From NCBI RefSeq assembly GCF_900177725.1, contig NZ_FXAT01000004.1:372001-436000 (forward strand): a stretch of DNA of 64,000 nucleotides, given 5' to 3'. A program made the translations under genes and the position numbers. Shown piece after piece: positions 44,614 through 54,761 of the stretch. Position 1 is the stretch's first letter, and the number at the start of each line of letters is the position of its first letter. Under the pieces are notes generated by a model. That model was not told where the DNA came from, made no database searches, and saw only the letters and a list, made by a program, of their open reading frames with translations. The stretch is from Paraburkholderia susongensis (GTDB taxonomy: Bacteria; Pseudomonadota; Gammaproteobacteria; Burkholderiales; Burkholderiaceae).

Positions 44614-45711
44614 TCAGGCCTCCTGCGAACGGCGGAACATGGCCCGCGTGAAGAGCGGCCGGTTGCGCACACGCAGCCAGAAGATGAACGCGACGATCGC
44701 CGCGACGATCACGTGCAGGATCACGAGTCCGAGCGCGAACGACATCTTGCCTTGCTCGATCCACGACTGCACCACGTTCAGCAGATTCGAATACGTCAGA
44801 TAGATCAGCACGGCCATCACGAGATTGATCGTGCGGCTCCTGCGCGGGTTCTGGTGCGCGAGTGGAATCGCGAGCAGCATCAGGTTGATCGCGATCAGCG
44901 GCAGCCCCGCGCGCCACGCGAATTCGGCGAGATTTTCCCGCGTCGGATTGCGCAGCAGTGCGAGCGTGGGCAAGCCGGTGGTCGTGGGCGTATTGATGAC
45001 CGGCTGGCTCTGGATCTTCACGCCGTAGCGCTCGAACTCCATGATGCGGAAATCGGGGTGGCCCGGCTCGCCGTCGTAGCGCCGGCCGTTCTCCAGCACG
45101 ACGAAGCGGTCGCCATTCGGGCGCGTCTCGACGTGACCGTTCTTCGACACCACCACGTTGACCTTGCCGCCCTCGGTGCTCGTCACGAACACGTTCTCGA
45201 CGTGCCCCTGGTCGGGCGACATCTTCTCGATGAAGAACACGCGGTGCGTGGTGGGCGATTCGCGGAACTGCCCCGGCGCGAGCAGCGAGACTTCATCGCG
45301 CTGCTGGAAGCGCGCGCGGATCAGCTTGCTCTGCTGGTTCGACCACGGCCAGCCGACGAACACGAAGAACATGATGAGGATGATGATCGGCGTGGCGAAA
45401 ATGCCGATCGGCTTGATGAATTGCGTGAGGCTCACGCCCGAGGACAGCCACACGACCATCTCGGAGTCTTTGTACCAGCGCGTGAGCACGAACAGGATCG
45501 ACACGAACAGGGTCGCGACGAGCATGATGGCGAGATAGCCGATCACGGTGAGGCCGATCAGGACCAGCACGTCGCGCGGGTCGATCTCACCTGAGGCCGC
45601 GAAGCCGACGATACGGATCATCATCGTCGTCAGCACCAGCGTGAGCAGAACCATGAACACGGCACCCGCCGTGTACGCGAGTTCGCGCTGAAGGGAACGT
45701 TCGAAGATCAT
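44614..45711 (-). CDS. lptF: LPS export permease LptF
   Basis: A 365-residue partner of LptG. The N terminus [19 protein letters not shown] is a classic LptF start, followed by membrane segments ([20 protein letters not shown]) and a periplasmic jellyroll containing [19 protein letters not shown] and [19 protein letters not shown]. Two or three C-terminal segments follow. It is the first gene of the lptF-lptG pair and divergent from pepA, with 137 bases between the start codons, the common arrangement in beta-proteobacteria. Confidence 0.95.
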   Translation of the reverse strand: MIFERSLQRELAYTAGAVFMVLLTLVLTTMMIRIVGFAASGEIDPRDVLVLIGLTVIGYLAIMLVATLFVSILFVLTRWYKDSEMVVWLSSGVSLTQFIKPIGIFATPIIILIMFFVFVGWPWSNQQSKLIRARFQQRDEVSLLAPGQFRESPTTHRVFFIEKMSPDQGHVENVFVTSTEGGKVNVVVSKNGHVETRPNGDRFVVLENGRRYDGEPGHPDFRIMEFERYGVKIQSQPVINTPTTTGLPTLALLRNPTRENLAEFAWRAGLPLIAINLMLLAIPLAHQNPRRSRTINLVMAVLIYLTYSNLLNVVQSWIEQGKMSFALGLVILHVIVAAIVAFIFWLRVRNRPLFTRAMFRRSQEA

Positions 45712-45848
45712 TATTGATGACGAGAGGGGGCGCTCTCAGCGACGCGCGGGTTCGATCCCGTCACGCCTCCGGTGCAGCCGCCGCGGGAAAAATAGCGGAT
45801 AATTGCGGCTTTCATCCTAAGCCCAGATTTTATCCGAGGACAAGCGCG

Positions 45849-47360
45849 ATGGACTTTAGCATAAAAGCCTGTGATTGGACCAAAGGCTCGACGAACGGTT
45901 TCGTGACCGGGAAATCCGACTGCATCGTAATCGGCGTGTTCGAGTCGCAAACGCTGTCGGGTGCGGCGCTGGAGGTCGACGAGGCCACGAGAGGCCTGCT
46001 CACGCGCATCATCAAGGCCGGCGACATGGACGGCAAGGCGGGCACGACGCTGTTCCTGCACGAAGTGTCGGGCATCGGCGCATCGCGAGTGCTGCTCGTC
46101 GGCCTCGGCAAACAGGACGCTTTCAGCCAGAAAGCCTACGGTGAAGCGGTGCGCGCAGCCTGGCGCGCGCTGCTCGGCACGAAGATCGTGCAGGTCACGT
46201 TCACGCTCGCGCAATTGCCGGTGCTCGAACGCACGACCGACTGGTGCGTGCGCGCCGCGATCCTCGCGCTGCGCGAGCTGACCTACCGCTTCACGCAGAT
46301 GAAGAGCAAGCCGGACAACGCGCCGCGCGCGCTCAAGCGCATCGTCATCAGCGTCAACACCGGTGATGAGAAGGCGGCCAAGCTCGCCGCGAAGCAGGGC
46401 GCCGCGCTCGCCAACGGCATGGACCTCACGCGCGACCTCGGCAATCTGCCGAGCAACGTCTGCACGCCGAGCTACCTCGCCGGTACCGCGAAAAAGCTCG
46501 CCAAGGACTGGAAGCTCAAGGTCGAAGTGCTCGGCGAGAAGCAGTGCGAGGCGCTCAAGATGGGCTCGTTCCTGTCGGTCACGGCCGGCGCGGTCGAACC
46601 GGCGCAGTTCATCGTGCTGCAGTACCAGGGCGGCGGCGCGAAGGCCGCGCCGGTGGTGCTGGTCGGCAAGGGTGTCACGTTCGACACGGGCGGCATCTCG
46701 CTCAAGCCGGGCGAGGGCATGGATGAGATGAAGTACGACATGTGCGGCGCGGGCTCGGTGCTCGGCACGCTGCGCGCGGTCGCCGAAATGGGCCTGAAGC
46801 TCAACGTGGTCGGCATCATTCCGGCGGTCGAGAACATGCCGTCGGGCACGGCCACGAAGCCGGGCGACATCGTCACGAGCATGAAGGGCCTCACGATCGA
46901 GGTGCTCAACACCGACGCCGAAGGCCGTCTCATTCTGTGCGACGCGCTCACCTACGCGGAGCGCTTCAAGCCGGCCGCGGTAATCGACATCGCCACGCTC
47001 ACGGGCGCGTGCATCATCGCGCTCGGCCATCACAACAGCGGCCTGTTCTCGAAAGACGACGCGCTCGCGGGCGAGCTGCTCGACGCGTCGCGCGAAGCCG
47101 CCGACCCGGCATGGCGCCTGCCGCTCGACGACGAGTATCAGGATCAGCTCAAGTCGAACTTCGCGGACGTCGCGAACATCGGCGGACGTCCGGCCGGCAG
47201 CGTGACGGCCGCGTGCTTCCTGTCGCGCTTCACCGACGCGTATCCGTGGGCGCATCTGGACATCGCGGGCACCGCGTGGAAGAGCGGCGCGGCGAAGGGC
47301 GCAACCGGCCGTCCGGTGCCGCTGCTCGCGCAGTTCCTGATCGACCGCGCCGCGCAATGA
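45849..47360 (+). CDS. pepA: Leucyl aminopeptidase (cytosol aminopeptidase, M17)
   Basis: A 503-residue two-metal aminopeptidase releasing N-terminal residues, acting in the cytosol as a hexamer. The metal-binding and catalytic motifs are complete: [17 protein letters not shown] with the Lys and Asp, [17 protein letters not shown], and the signature [16 protein letters not shown]. The start was set at [13 protein letters not shown]; the frame extends 135 bases upstream into the lptF promoter region without family sequence. PepA can also bind DNA in some bacteria; nothing here shows that directly. Confidence 0.95.
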   Translation: MDFSIKACDWTKGSTNGFVTGKSDCIVIGVFESQTLSGAALEVDEATRGLLTRIIKAGDMDGKAGTTLFLHEVSGIGASRVLLVGLGKQDAFSQKAYGEAVRAAWRALLGTKIVQVTFTLAQLPVLERTTDWCVRAAILALRELTYRFTQMKSKPDNAPRALKRIVISVNTGDEKAAKLAAKQGAALANGMDLTRDLGNLPSNVCTPSYLAGTAKKLAKDWKLKVEVLGEKQCEALKMGSFLSVTAGAVEPAQFIVLQYQGGGAKAAPVVLVGKGVTFDTGGISLKPGEGMDEMKYDMCGAGSVLGTLRAVAEMGLKLNVVGIIPAVENMPSGTATKPGDIVTSMKGLTIEVLNTDAEGRLILCDALTYAERFKPAAVIDIATLTGACIIALGHHNSGLFSKDDALAGELLDASREAADPAWRLPLDDEYQDQLKSNFADVANIGGRPAGSVTAACFLSRFTDAYPWAHLDIAGTAWKSGAAKGATGRPVPLLAQFLIDRAAQ

Positions 47361-47412
47361 CGCATTGCAGTAAGCGCGTGGGCGGCACGCGGCAAGCGCG
47401 GCGGAGCGGCCG

Positions 47413-47829
47413 ATGACGAGAATCGACTTTCATTCGAACGTCGGCGATTCGCTGCTGTACGCCTGCCGGCTCGCGCGCAAGGCGTATCAGGCGAGCCAGC
47501 CGCTCGTCGTGCTGGGCGAGCCCGCGCGTCTGCGGGCTTTCGACGAAAAGCTGTGGACCTTCTCACCGCTCGACTTCGTGCCGCACTGCATGGCGGGCAC
47601 GCCGCTTGCTGCCCACACACCTGTCGTGCTGGCCGCGAATCTCGACGATCTGCCGCATCACCAGGTGCTGCTCAATCTCGGCGCGACGGTGCCGGCGCAG
47701 TTCGCGCGCTTCGAAAGATTGCTCGAAGTGGTCGGTAACGCACACGACGAGCTTATCGCCGGGCGCGAGCGCTATCGCTTCTATCGCGATCGCGGCTATG
47801 CTTTGAACAACTACAAGCAAGGCAGCTAG
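47413..47829 (+). CDS. holC: DNA polymerase III chi subunit
   Basis: A 138-residue protein of the clamp-loader complex, linking it to single-stranded-DNA-binding protein. Typical stretches are DFHSNVGDSLLYACRLARKA, LWTFSPLDFVPHCMAG and the C-terminal YRFYRDRGYALNNYKQ. It follows pepA by 52 bases, the usual order in beta- and gamma-proteobacteria. No psi subunit is adjacent, as expected outside the enterics. Confidence 0.93.
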   Translation: MTRIDFHSNVGDSLLYACRLARKAYQASQPLVVLGEPARLRAFDEKLWTFSPLDFVPHCMAGTPLAAHTPVVLAANLDDLPHHQVLLNLGATVPAQFARFERLLEVVGNAHDELIAGRERYRFYRDRGYALNNYKQGS

Positions 47830-48055
47830 GTTTCATCCTGTCCGCTTTGCGTGCGTGGCGTGAGCCGCTTCCGGGTCGCTCGTGCGTTCCTTATGCGCCT
47901 CTTTTGCGTTCCCCGAGCGGCACGCGCGGCGTTCGCCATGTCCATAACGGTCCATTGTGCCGCACAGCGTTGCCGCCGGCGGCTCACGAGAGCTGCCGAT
48001 GAACGCGGCATGCAGGCGGCCTGCTTCTGCTTCGACTCAAACACGGAGAGCACGC

Positions 48056-48922
48056 GTGTCCGATCCCAATGACAATTCGATTCCGGTCCTGAACGAGGTT
48101 CTCGTGCAGGGCCACGCACCGCAGACACGCAAGGCGCCGGGCGAGGCCGCCGCGCCGGCCGCCCAGCCGGCCTCTGAACCCGCAACACCGCGCGAGCCCG
48201 TGTTTCGCACCGAGCCCGCGTTCGTGCCGCCGCCGGCGCCTCAGGCCGAACCGACGCTGGCGCCCGAGCCCGAGCCCGAGCCCGTGCCCACGCCCGTGCC
48301 CACGCCTGAACAACCGGCCTCGGCGGCCCCGGTGCCCGCGCCCGAGGCCTTGCACGCGCACGAACCCACGGCCGCCGCGGAGCCCCCGGCCGCATCGCCG
48401 GCCGCGCATCCGGGCGAGCCGGTGTCCACCGCGCAGGTCGAGCTGCATCAGCCGCATGTGGCCGATCACACTCACGCGAAAAAACGTGTGCGCCCGCATC
48501 ATGGTGTGCATGTGCGCCATGCGCACGATGGGGCGCATGACGAAATGGAGGTCTCGCCGGGCGTGTTCGGCCGCATCGAACCGCCGCCGCCGCTCGAAGC
48601 CGGCACGATCGTGCCGCCCGATATCGGGTACGAAGCCGGGCACGAAGCCGGTCATGACGCTGCGCATCAAGCCGCTCCGGCGGAGCCTCAACTCGACACC
48701 GAGGTGATCGCCGAACGTCTGCGCGGACGTTTCGCGGGCTTTTTATCGGGCGAGGGGCGCGGCATCATCGAAGCGCGCTGCCGCGATGCGTTGCAGCAGC
48801 ACACGAGTCTGCTCGTCAGCCAGATCACGCGCGAAGTCGCGCAGACGCTCGAAGCCGAAATGACCAGCTGGGTGCGCGAAGCCGTGGAAGAAGAGCTTGG
48901 GCGGCGCTCGGGCCGCGCGTGA
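48056..48922 (+). CDS. DUF2486 protein with Pro/Glu-rich middle
   Basis: A 288-residue protein starting at GTG with CGGAGAG upstream (SDPNDNSIPVLNEVLVQGHA). The start and the C-terminal helical part (VIAERLRGRFAGFLSGEGRG, LLVSQITREVAQTLEAEMTS) match the Burkholderia DUF2486 family. Between them lie about 150 residues of Pro, Glu and Ala in repeated units (EPEPEPVPTPVPTPEQ), probably disordered, and a His-rich patch (HVRHAHDGAHDE). No signal peptide or membrane segment. It follows holC on the same strand after 226 bases. Function unknown; the C-terminal coiled region suggests self-assembly or binding to a partner. Confidence 0.82.
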   Translation: MSDPNDNSIPVLNEVLVQGHAPQTRKAPGEAAAPAAQPASEPATPREPVFRTEPAFVPPPAPQAEPTLAPEPEPEPVPTPVPTPEQPASAAPVPAPEALHAHEPTAAAEPPAASPAAHPGEPVSTAQVELHQPHVADHTHAKKRVRPHHGVHVRHAHDGAHDEMEVSPGVFGRIEPPPPLEAGTIVPPDIGYEAGHEAGHDAAHQAAPAEPQLDTEVIAERLRGRFAGFLSGEGRGIIEARCRDALQQHTSLLVSQITREVAQTLEAEMTSWVREAVEEELGRRSGRA

Positions 48923-48967
48923 TGCTACGGAGCGACGTAAGAACCAGGCGCTGAGGCGGTGTTCAGA

Positions 48968-48992
48968 GCGGTGCCGTGCAGGCCGGCACCGC
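48968..48992. terminator. GC-rich stem-loop between convergent genes
   Basis: GCGGTGCCG pairs with CGGCACCGC-type sequence (48968-48976 with 48984-48992) around a short loop, between the DUF2486 stop and the convergent cytochrome c stop. A weak terminator at best, as no T run follows. Confidence 0.35.
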
Positions 48993-49037
48993 GTGTGGAC
49001 ACCTTCCCTTCAGCGAGGCACGGGTCTTATCGGATGT

Positions 49038-49382
49038 TCATTGTTTGAGCGTCAGCACCCAGGTCGCGAGCAGGGCCGCCTGATCGGGCGTGAGCTGCGT
49101 GTTCGCGGGCATCGGCACCGATCCCCATACGCCGCTGCTGCCATCCAGAATCTTGTGCTTCAGATACGTCGCGGCGTCCTCGTGTCCGGCATACTTTATC
49201 GCGACGTCGTGCAGTGACGGACCCATGAAGCTGCGCGTGACCGAGTGGCAGCTCATGCAGTTCTTCTGCTGCGCAAGCGCGAGGCCGGTGGCGGCCTCCG
49301 CATGCGCAGCAGGACTGGCGGTGCTCAATATGACGCCCAGTGCAACAGCGGCTGCTACGGCTGCATACGACATCGATTTCAT
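49038..49382 (-). CDS. Small class I cytochrome c
   Basis: A 114-residue periplasmic electron carrier. The signal peptide ends near AHA. The single heme site is NCMSCHSVTRSFMGPSL with CxxCH, and the distal Met lies in WGSVPMPANTQLTPDQ. The layout matches cytochrome c551/c552-type proteins that shuttle electrons between the bc1 complex or dehydrogenases and terminal oxidases. It is a single-gene unit, preceded by a TATAAT at 49425-49430 and a strong terminator that ends the ilvD message. Its redox partner cannot be told. Confidence 0.9.
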   Translation of the reverse strand: MKSMSYAAVAAAVALGVILSTASPAAHAEAATGLALAQQKNCMSCHSVTRSFMGPSLHDVAIKYAGHEDAATYLKHKILDGSSGVWGSVPMPANTQLTPDQAALLATWVLTLKQ

Positions 49383-49424
49383 TTTGGTCTCCGCCGATGC
49401 AGGTGCCCGGCTCGTGGTGCACGC

Positions 49425-49430
49425 ATTATA
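49425..49430 (-). promoter_or_regulatory. -10 element of the cytochrome c gene
   Basis: On the minus strand the bases read TATAAT, a perfect consensus, 42 bases before the start codon. A -35 at the normal distance would fall in the terminator stem just upstream and is poor, so an activator or an extended element may help. Confidence 0.5.
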
Positions 49431-49433
49431 AGA

Positions 49434-49469
49434 GCAAAGGGGCGCACGGTTTTTCGTGCGCCCCTTTGC
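49434..49469. terminator. Rho-independent-type terminator after ilvD
   Basis: GCAAAGGGGCGCACG (49434-49448) pairs perfectly with 49455-49469 around a six-base loop of Ts (plus strand). It lies 115 bases beyond the ilvD stop and directly upstream of the cytochrome c promoter, separating the two transcripts. Confidence 0.75.
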
Positions 49470-49583
49470 GTTTGTGCGTAGAGGTGCGTAGCGGTGCGGA
49501 GAGTCGGCCCTGTCTTGTGCGGCCTTGCGCAGCGGACCGCACGCGTGCTCTGCGTGCGGCCTGCCATCAGCGCCTGGCCCCTG

Positions 49584-51257
49584 TCACCCCGTCACCGCTC
49601 CCCGGTTCGCGGGCTGCGCGAGCGCGAAATACTTCGCCATCACGCCGCGCGTGTAACGCGGCTTGGGCGCCTGCCAGGCGGCGCGGCGGCGCTGCAGTTC
49701 GGCGTCGTCGACGTTCAGTTGCAGCAGCAGCTTGTGCGCGTCGATCGTGATCGAATCGCCTTCCTGCACGAGCGCGATCGTGCCGCCGGCGAACGCTTCC
49801 GGCGCGACGTGGCCGACCACCATGCCCCACGTGCCGCCCGAGAAGCGGCCGTCGGTAATGAGGCCGACCGATTCGCCGAGCCCCTTGCCGATGATCGCCG
49901 AGGTCGGCGCCAGCATCTCCGGCATGCCGGGGCCGCCCTTCGGACCGAGATAGCGCAGCACCACGACGTCGCCGGCGACGATCCTGTCGGCGAGGATCGC
50001 TTCGAGCGCGCTCTGCTCGTCGTCGAACACGCGCGCCGGCCCGGTGATGACCGGATTCTTGAGACCCGTGATCTTGGCGACCGCGCCGTCGACGGCGAGA
50101 TTGCCCTTGAGGATCGCGAGGTGGCCTTCCTTGTACAGCGCTTTCTCGATTGGGAAGATCACCTGCTGATCGCTACGCGGCTTGCCCGGCACGTCCTTCA
50201 GTTCTTCAGCGAGGGTTCTGCCGGTGATGGTCATGCAATCGCCGTGCAGGAGGCCCGCGTCGAGCAGGATTCTGAGCACTTGCGGAATGCCGCCCGCCTT
50301 GTGCAGGTCGGTGGCGACGTACTGCCCCGATGGCTTCAGATTGCAGATCACCGGCACTTTCTTGCGCATGCGCTCGAAGTCCTCGATCGTCCATTCGACC
50401 TCGGCCGCATGCGCGATCGCGAGATAGTGCAGCACCGCATTGGTCGAGCCGCCCGTCGCCATGATGAGCGCAACGGCGTTTTCGATCGACCTCTTCGTGA
50501 TGATGTCGCGCGGCTTCAGGTCCTGCCTGACCGCTTCGACGAGCACGCGCGCCGATTCGGCCGCCGAGTCGACCTTTTCCTGGTCGGGGTTCGCCATCGT
50601 CGACGAATAGAGCAGCGACATGCCGAGCGCCTCGAACGACGAACTCATCGTGTTGGCCGTGTACATGCCGCCGCACGAACCGGTGGACGGGCACGCGTTG
50701 CGCTCGATCCCTTCGAAGTCTTCCTGCGACATGCGCCCCGCCGTGAATTCGCCGACCGCCTCGAACGACGACACGATGGTCAGGTCGGTGCCCTTCCAGT
50801 TGCCGGGCCGGATCGTGCCGCCGTACACGTAGATGCCCGGCACATTCATGCGCGCGAGACCGATCATGCCGCCCGGCATGTTCTTGTCGCAGCCGCCGAT
50901 CACGACCACGCCGTCCATCCACTGGCCCTGCACGCAGGTCTCGATGCAATCGGCGATCACTTCGCGCGACACGAGCGAATACTTCATGCCCTCGGTGCCC
51001 ATCGACATGCCGTCCGAGATCGTCGGCGTGCCGAAGATCTGCGGGTTCGCGTCGGCGTGTTTGATCGCGGTGACGGCCGCATCGGCGAGACGCTGCAGGC
51101 CGGCGTTGCACGGCGTGATCGTCGAATGGCCGTTGGCGATGCCGATCATCGGCTTGTCGAAATCTTCTTTCTGATAGCCGAGCGCGTAGTACATCGAGCG
51201 GTTCGGCGAGCGCGCGACGCCTTGCGTGATGTTTTTTGAACGACGGTTGTATGCCAT
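49584..51257 (-). CDS. ilvD: Dihydroxy-acid dehydratase
   Basis: A 557-residue iron-sulfur dehydratase making the 2-keto acids for valine and isoleucine (and pantothenate). Cluster-binding sequences are visible as [19 protein letters not shown] and [31 protein letters not shown] and the C-terminal [20 protein letters not shown] are family motifs. It is a single gene, divergent from a LysR-type regulator across 234 bases. No other ilv genes are in the window. Confidence 0.95.
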   Translation of the reverse strand: MAYNRRSKNITQGVARSPNRSMYYALGYQKEDFDKPMIGIANGHSTITPCNAGLQRLADAAVTAIKHADANPQIFGTPTISDGMSMGTEGMKYSLVSREVIADCIETCVQGQWMDGVVVIGGCDKNMPGGMIGLARMNVPGIYVYGGTIRPGNWKGTDLTIVSSFEAVGEFTAGRMSQEDFEGIERNACPSTGSCGGMYTANTMSSSFEALGMSLLYSSTMANPDQEKVDSAAESARVLVEAVRQDLKPRDIITKRSIENAVALIMATGGSTNAVLHYLAIAHAAEVEWTIEDFERMRKKVPVICNLKPSGQYVATDLHKAGGIPQVLRILLDAGLLHGDCMTITGRTLAEELKDVPGKPRSDQQVIFPIEKALYKEGHLAILKGNLAVDGAVAKITGLKNPVITGPARVFDDEQSALEAILADRIVAGDVVVLRYLGPKGGPGMPEMLAPTSAIIGKGLGESVGLITDGRFSGGTWGMVVGHVAPEAFAGGTIALVQEGDSITIDAHKLLLQLNVDDAELQRRRAAWQAPKPRYTRGVMAKYFALAQPANRGAVTG

Positions 51258-51491
51258 GGGGAAGCTCCGGTCTGTTCTGTGCGTGATCCGTGCCGCGCGG
51301 GCGGTGCGCCGGTGCGGCCGATGCCTGGGTTGGGTCGCTGTATTGGGTCAGTGCGGTGGTGCATGCGCCGGCAGGGCTCGCCGGCGCATCCGTTCAGTGT
51401 AGTTCCGCCGCGTTGGAGCAGGCGGGCGGTTTTGCGCGACGCGCGTCCCGTGTATTATTGACGCCTGTTTAGGTCGTAAAACGTATTAATC

Positions 51492-52523
51492 ATGCTGCCG
51501 ACGATTCCCGACCTGCGCCAGTTGCGCTACTTCGTCACCGTCGCCGAAGAAAGGCATTTCGGCCGCGCGGCCGTGCGTCTGTCGATGACACAGCCGCCGC
51601 TCTCACAGGCCATCCGCGCGCTCGAGGAAACGCTCGGCGTCGCGCTGTTCGCGCGCACCAAGCGTTCGGTCGAGTTGACGGCGGTTGGCGCCGATCTGCT
51701 GCCCGAGGTGCAGCGCCTGCTCGCGGCCGCGGAAGGGCTGCGTCCGCTCGCGCAGAGCCTCGCGCGCGGCGAGGCGGGCGTGCTGTCGCTCGCGTTCGTT
51801 TCCACCGCGGATTACGGCCTGCTGCCGCTGCTGCTGCGCGATTTCGGCGTGCGCCATCCGCGCGTGCGGCTCGAACTGACCGAGGCCACGAGCGACGTGC
51901 AGGTCGAGGAACTGGCGGCTGGGCGCATCGACGCCGGCCTCGTGATCGCGCCGCTGCCCTCGCGTTACGCCACGCAACTGTCGTGGCTGCCGCTCGCGCG
52001 CGAGCCGCTCGTGATCGCGATGTCGACGGAGATGGCGGCGCGCGTGCAGGGCGCTGGCGGCGCTGGCGGCGCTGATGGGACTGACGGCACTGACGGCGCG
52101 GCGGACTGCGCCCGCATCACCGGTCCGCAGGCCGACCCCCGCGCCGAATGGCTCGACACGCCGGTCAGCCTGCGCGATCTCGCCGACGCGCCGCTCGTGA
52201 TCTTCCCAAGACGTCTCGCGCCGGGCTTTTATGACATCATTATGGATTGCTACGGCGTCGCGGGCATCGCTCCCCGAATCGGCCAGGAGGCGATCCAGAT
52301 GCAGACTATCGTGAGCCTCGTGTCGGCCGGCATGGGCGTCGCACTGGTGCCGCAATCGTTGCGTAACCTGCGCCGCACCGGGGTCGTGTACCGGCCGCTG
52401 TCCGAGTCGGTGCCCGCGATCGAGACGGGTCTCGTCTGGCGTACGGACGAGGTGAGCCCGGTGCTGGCGGGCTTCATCGAGATCGTGCGCGCCCATGCCG
52501 CGACCGTTGCGCCGCGCGTCTAG
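51492..52523 (+). CDS. LysR-type regulator divergent from ilvD
   Basis: A 343-residue LysR-type regulator. The helix-turn-helix is clear in LRQLRYFVTVAEERHFGRAA and LSMTQPPLSQAIRALEETLG. The effector domain follows (SLAFVSTADYGLLPLLLRDF, IVSLVSAGMGVALVPQSLR). Between residues of about 185 and 205 lies a low-complexity insertion (QGAGGAGGADGTDGTDGAAD) encoded by tandem units, absent from typical relatives and probably a surface loop. It may control ilvD, as divergent LysR genes often do, but in most beta-proteobacteria this gene is simply unnamed. Confidence 0.88.
   Translation: MLPTIPDLRQLRYFVTVAEERHFGRAAVRLSMTQPPLSQAIRALEETLGVALFARTKRSVELTAVGADLLPEVQRLLAAAEGLRPLAQSLARGEAGVLSLAFVSTADYGLLPLLLRDFGVRHPRVRLELTEATSDVQVEELAAGRIDAGLVIAPLPSRYATQLSWLPLAREPLVIAMSTEMAARVQGAGGAGGADGTDGTDGAADCARITGPQADPRAEWLDTPVSLRDLADAPLVIFPRRLAPGFYDIIMDCYGVAGIAPRIGQEAIQMQTIVSLVSAGMGVALVPQSLRNLRRTGVVYRPLSESVPAIETGLVWRTDEVSPVLAGFIEIVRAHAATVAPRV
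52051..52101. repeat. In-frame tandem repeat inside the LysR-type gene
   Basis: GCGCTGGCG repeats, then ACTGACGGC-type units, encode the Gly/Ala/Asp/Thr insertion of the regulator. The unit length is nine bases, so copy-number changes keep the frame. Confidence 0.7.
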
Positions 52524-52640
52524 CGGTGGCGCCGCGGTGAACGCCGCGCGCGCGGCGCCGTCCAATGCATGCCGTCGCGGGCGCGGTCCGCTCGCCGTTC
52601 GTCCGCTTGTGGGGAACGTGGCAAGCGGTTGCCGGCTACG

Positions 52641-52711
52641 CCGTCGAACCGCTGCCGTCGAACCATTGCCGTCAACCACTGCCGTCAATCACTGCCGTCA
52701 ATCACTGCTGT
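52641..52711. repeat. Tandem repeats of GCCGTCAAYCACT before lgt
   Basis: Five units of 13-14 bases beginning GCCGTC lie in the gap between the LysR-type gene and lgt, ending about 40 bases before the lgt start. They overlap the probable lgt promoter zone. No gene is affected. Confidence 0.75.
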
Positions 52712-52748
52712 AAAACGCTTCTGAACCTGAACTGCCCATAACTACACG

Positions 52749-53654
52749 ATGCTCATTCACCCCAATTTCGACCCCGTCGCCATTCATCTGGGGCCGCTCG
52801 CCGTGCGCTGGTATGGCCTGATGTACCTCGTCGCGTTCGTCGCGGCTATCGTCGTCGGCCGGTTGCGGCTGCGTTTGCCGTACGTCGCCGCGCAAGGCTG
52901 GAGCGCGAAGGATATCGACGACATGCTGTTCTACGGCGTGCTGGGCACAATCTTCGGCGGCCGGCTCGGCTACGTGCTGTTCTACAAGGCGAGCTTCTAT
53001 TTCGCGCACCCGCTCGACATCTTCAAGGTGTGGGAAGGCGGCATGTCGTTTCACGGCGGCTTTCTCGGCGTGACGCTCGCGATGATCCTGTTCGCGTATC
53101 AGCGCAAGCGTTCGTGGCTGCAGGTGACCGACTTCGTCGCGCCGATGGTGCCCACGGGGCTTGCGGCAGGGCGTCTCGGCAACTTCATCAACGGCGAGCT
53201 GTGGGGGCGCGTGACGGATCCGTCCGCGCCGTGGGCGATGCTGTTCCCGGGCGCCGCGCCCGACGACGCCGCGTGGCTCGCCGCGCATCCGCAACAGGCC
53301 GCGCAATGGCATCTGAACGAAGTGTTCGCGCAATATCACATGCTGCCGCGGCATCCGTCGGAGCTGTATGAGATCGCGCTCGAAGGCGTTGTGCTGTTTT
53401 TCGTGCTGATCTTCTTCTCGCGCAAGCCGAAGCCGCTCGGCGCGATCTCCGCGATGTTCCTGATCGGTTATGGTCTCGCACGCTTCACGGTCGAATTCGC
53501 GCGTGAGCCGGACGATTTCCTTGGCCTGCTCGCGATGGGCTTGTCGATGGGCCAGTGGCTGTCGCTGCCGATGATTCTCGCGGGCATCGGCCTGATGGTG
53601 TGGGCGTATCGCCGTGGGCGCCGTGAAACGGCGCAGGCGGTGAGCGCGAACTGA
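52749..53654 (+). CDS. lgt: Prolipoprotein diacylglyceryl transferase
   Basis: A 301-residue inner-membrane enzyme adding diacylglycerol to the lipobox Cys of prolipoproteins. The signature is [18 protein letters not shown], preceded by [16 protein letters not shown] with the important His. Seven hydrophobic segments can be traced, the first around [20 protein letters not shown]. It stands alone between the LysR-type gene and a terminator hairpin. Confidence 0.95.
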   Translation: MLIHPNFDPVAIHLGPLAVRWYGLMYLVAFVAAIVVGRLRLRLPYVAAQGWSAKDIDDMLFYGVLGTIFGGRLGYVLFYKASFYFAHPLDIFKVWEGGMSFHGGFLGVTLAMILFAYQRKRSWLQVTDFVAPMVPTGLAAGRLGNFINGELWGRVTDPSAPWAMLFPGAAPDDAAWLAAHPQQAAQWHLNEVFAQYHMLPRHPSELYEIALEGVVLFFVLIFFSRKPKPLGAISAMFLIGYGLARFTVEFAREPDDFLGLLAMGLSMGQWLSLPMILAGIGLMVWAYRRGRRETAQAVSAN

Positions 53655-53734
53655 GAGAGTCGTCGATCTGTTGAGCCGGCCGCCACGGTTTGCCCTGGGG
53701 CATCGTGGCGATCGGCGTAGCGAGTCTTCAATGA

Positions 53735-53771
53735 AAAACGCCGCGGCATGAAATTCATGCCGCGGCGTTTT
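53735..53771. terminator. Bidirectional terminator between lgt and the SIMPL gene
   Basis: An 18-base-pair palindrome (AAAACGCCGCGGCATGAA and its reverse complement around one base) with A and T runs at its ends. It lies between two convergent genes and fits intrinsic termination in both directions. Confidence 0.88.
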
Positions 53772-53863
53772 CCGTTTGCGCGCTGTCTGCGTATCGGCAG
53801 CCGCGTGTCGCCTTGCAGTTTCGCAGCCAGCGTGCAGCGTTGTAGCGCGGCCAGCGCCGCGCG

Positions 53864-54595
53864 TTACTTCATCTGCACCGAGCCCGATACGTTGACCGTC
53901 ACCGTCGACGTGCCGCCTTCGAGCGACATCGGCGCCATGCCCTTCGCGTCGGCGCCCATTGCACGCGCGCTCATCATCATCATCGGACGCGGCATGACGC
54001 CGCTGTGATTCACGTTGACTTCGCGGATCGAATAGCCGCTAAAGCCAAACGCCTGCGCCGACGAAGCCGCCTGCTCGCGGAACGATTTGATCGCCTCGCC
54101 GGTGAGCCGCTGCTCGGCGGCGCGCTGCGCTTCCGGTGACAGCGAGAAACGCACGTTGCCGACCTGCATGATCGATGCCATCTGCCCCGCGAGCTTCGAC
54201 GCCGCGCCGAAGTCGCGCGATTCGAGCACGACTTCCGTGCGCCCGCGCCACGCCGAAATGTGCCCGTCGCGATCCGTCGACGGGAAGATCGAGAACGAGC
54301 CCGTACGCGCCGTCACGCCGCTCACACCGCGCGCTTTCTGCAGCGCGGCGTCGGCGCGCTGGTTCAGCGTCTCCGTGAGCGAGGATGGATCGCTCGCTTG
54401 CTGCTCGTAAAACATCGTGATTTCGACGACGTCCTGCGGAATTTCCGCGCTTGCCTGGGCATTGAGCGACAGGACGCCCGCAGGCTGCGACTGCATGACG
54501 CCCTGCGCGCGCGCGACGGTTGGCATCAGCGCGAGCGCGGCAGGCGCGGTGCAGGCGAGAGCGAGTGCGAGTGCACGTGCGGTTTTTTTCGTCAT
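53864..54595 (-). CDS. SIMPL (DUF541) family periplasmic protein
   Basis: A 243-residue secreted protein. The signal peptide runs to about VARAQ. The SIMPL/DUF541 pattern follows: GVLSLNAQASAEIPQDVVEI, a segment with VTARTGSFSIFPS and WRGRTEVVLES, then GQMASIMQVGNVRFSLSPEA and the C-terminal TSTVTVNVSGSVQMK. Members form oligomeric shells or channels in the envelope and some affect stress resistance; the biochemical role is unknown. It follows the EVE gene on the same strand after 166 bases. Confidence 0.87.
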   Translation of the reverse strand: MTKKTARALALALACTAPAALALMPTVARAQGVMQSQPAGVLSLNAQASAEIPQDVVEITMFYEQQASDPSSLTETLNQRADAALQKARGVSGVTARTGSFSIFPSTDRDGHISAWRGRTEVVLESRDFGAASKLAGQMASIMQVGNVRFSLSPEAQRAAEQRLTGEAIKSFREQAASSAQAFGFSGYSIREVNVNHSGVMPRPMMMMSARAMGADAKGMAPMSLEGGTSTVTVNVSGSVQMK

Positions 54596-54761
54596 TGCTG
54601 AACTCCTTGTTTGAACAGGTTGTGCACGTTTGACGCGAGCGCCGTCTTGCGGCGCGGTGTTGGCGAGTTCGCCGGTGAACGGGGATTGCGGTTTCGGATC
54701 GGGTTGGAGTGGATTGCCGAGCCGTCGTTGTACGGGTTGTCGGGCTTGCGCGATCCGCCGT

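Noticed and set aside
43438..45594. 718-residue plus-strand open frame
   Set aside because: Antisense of lptG and lptF; composition is Arg/His/Glu-rich with no domain.
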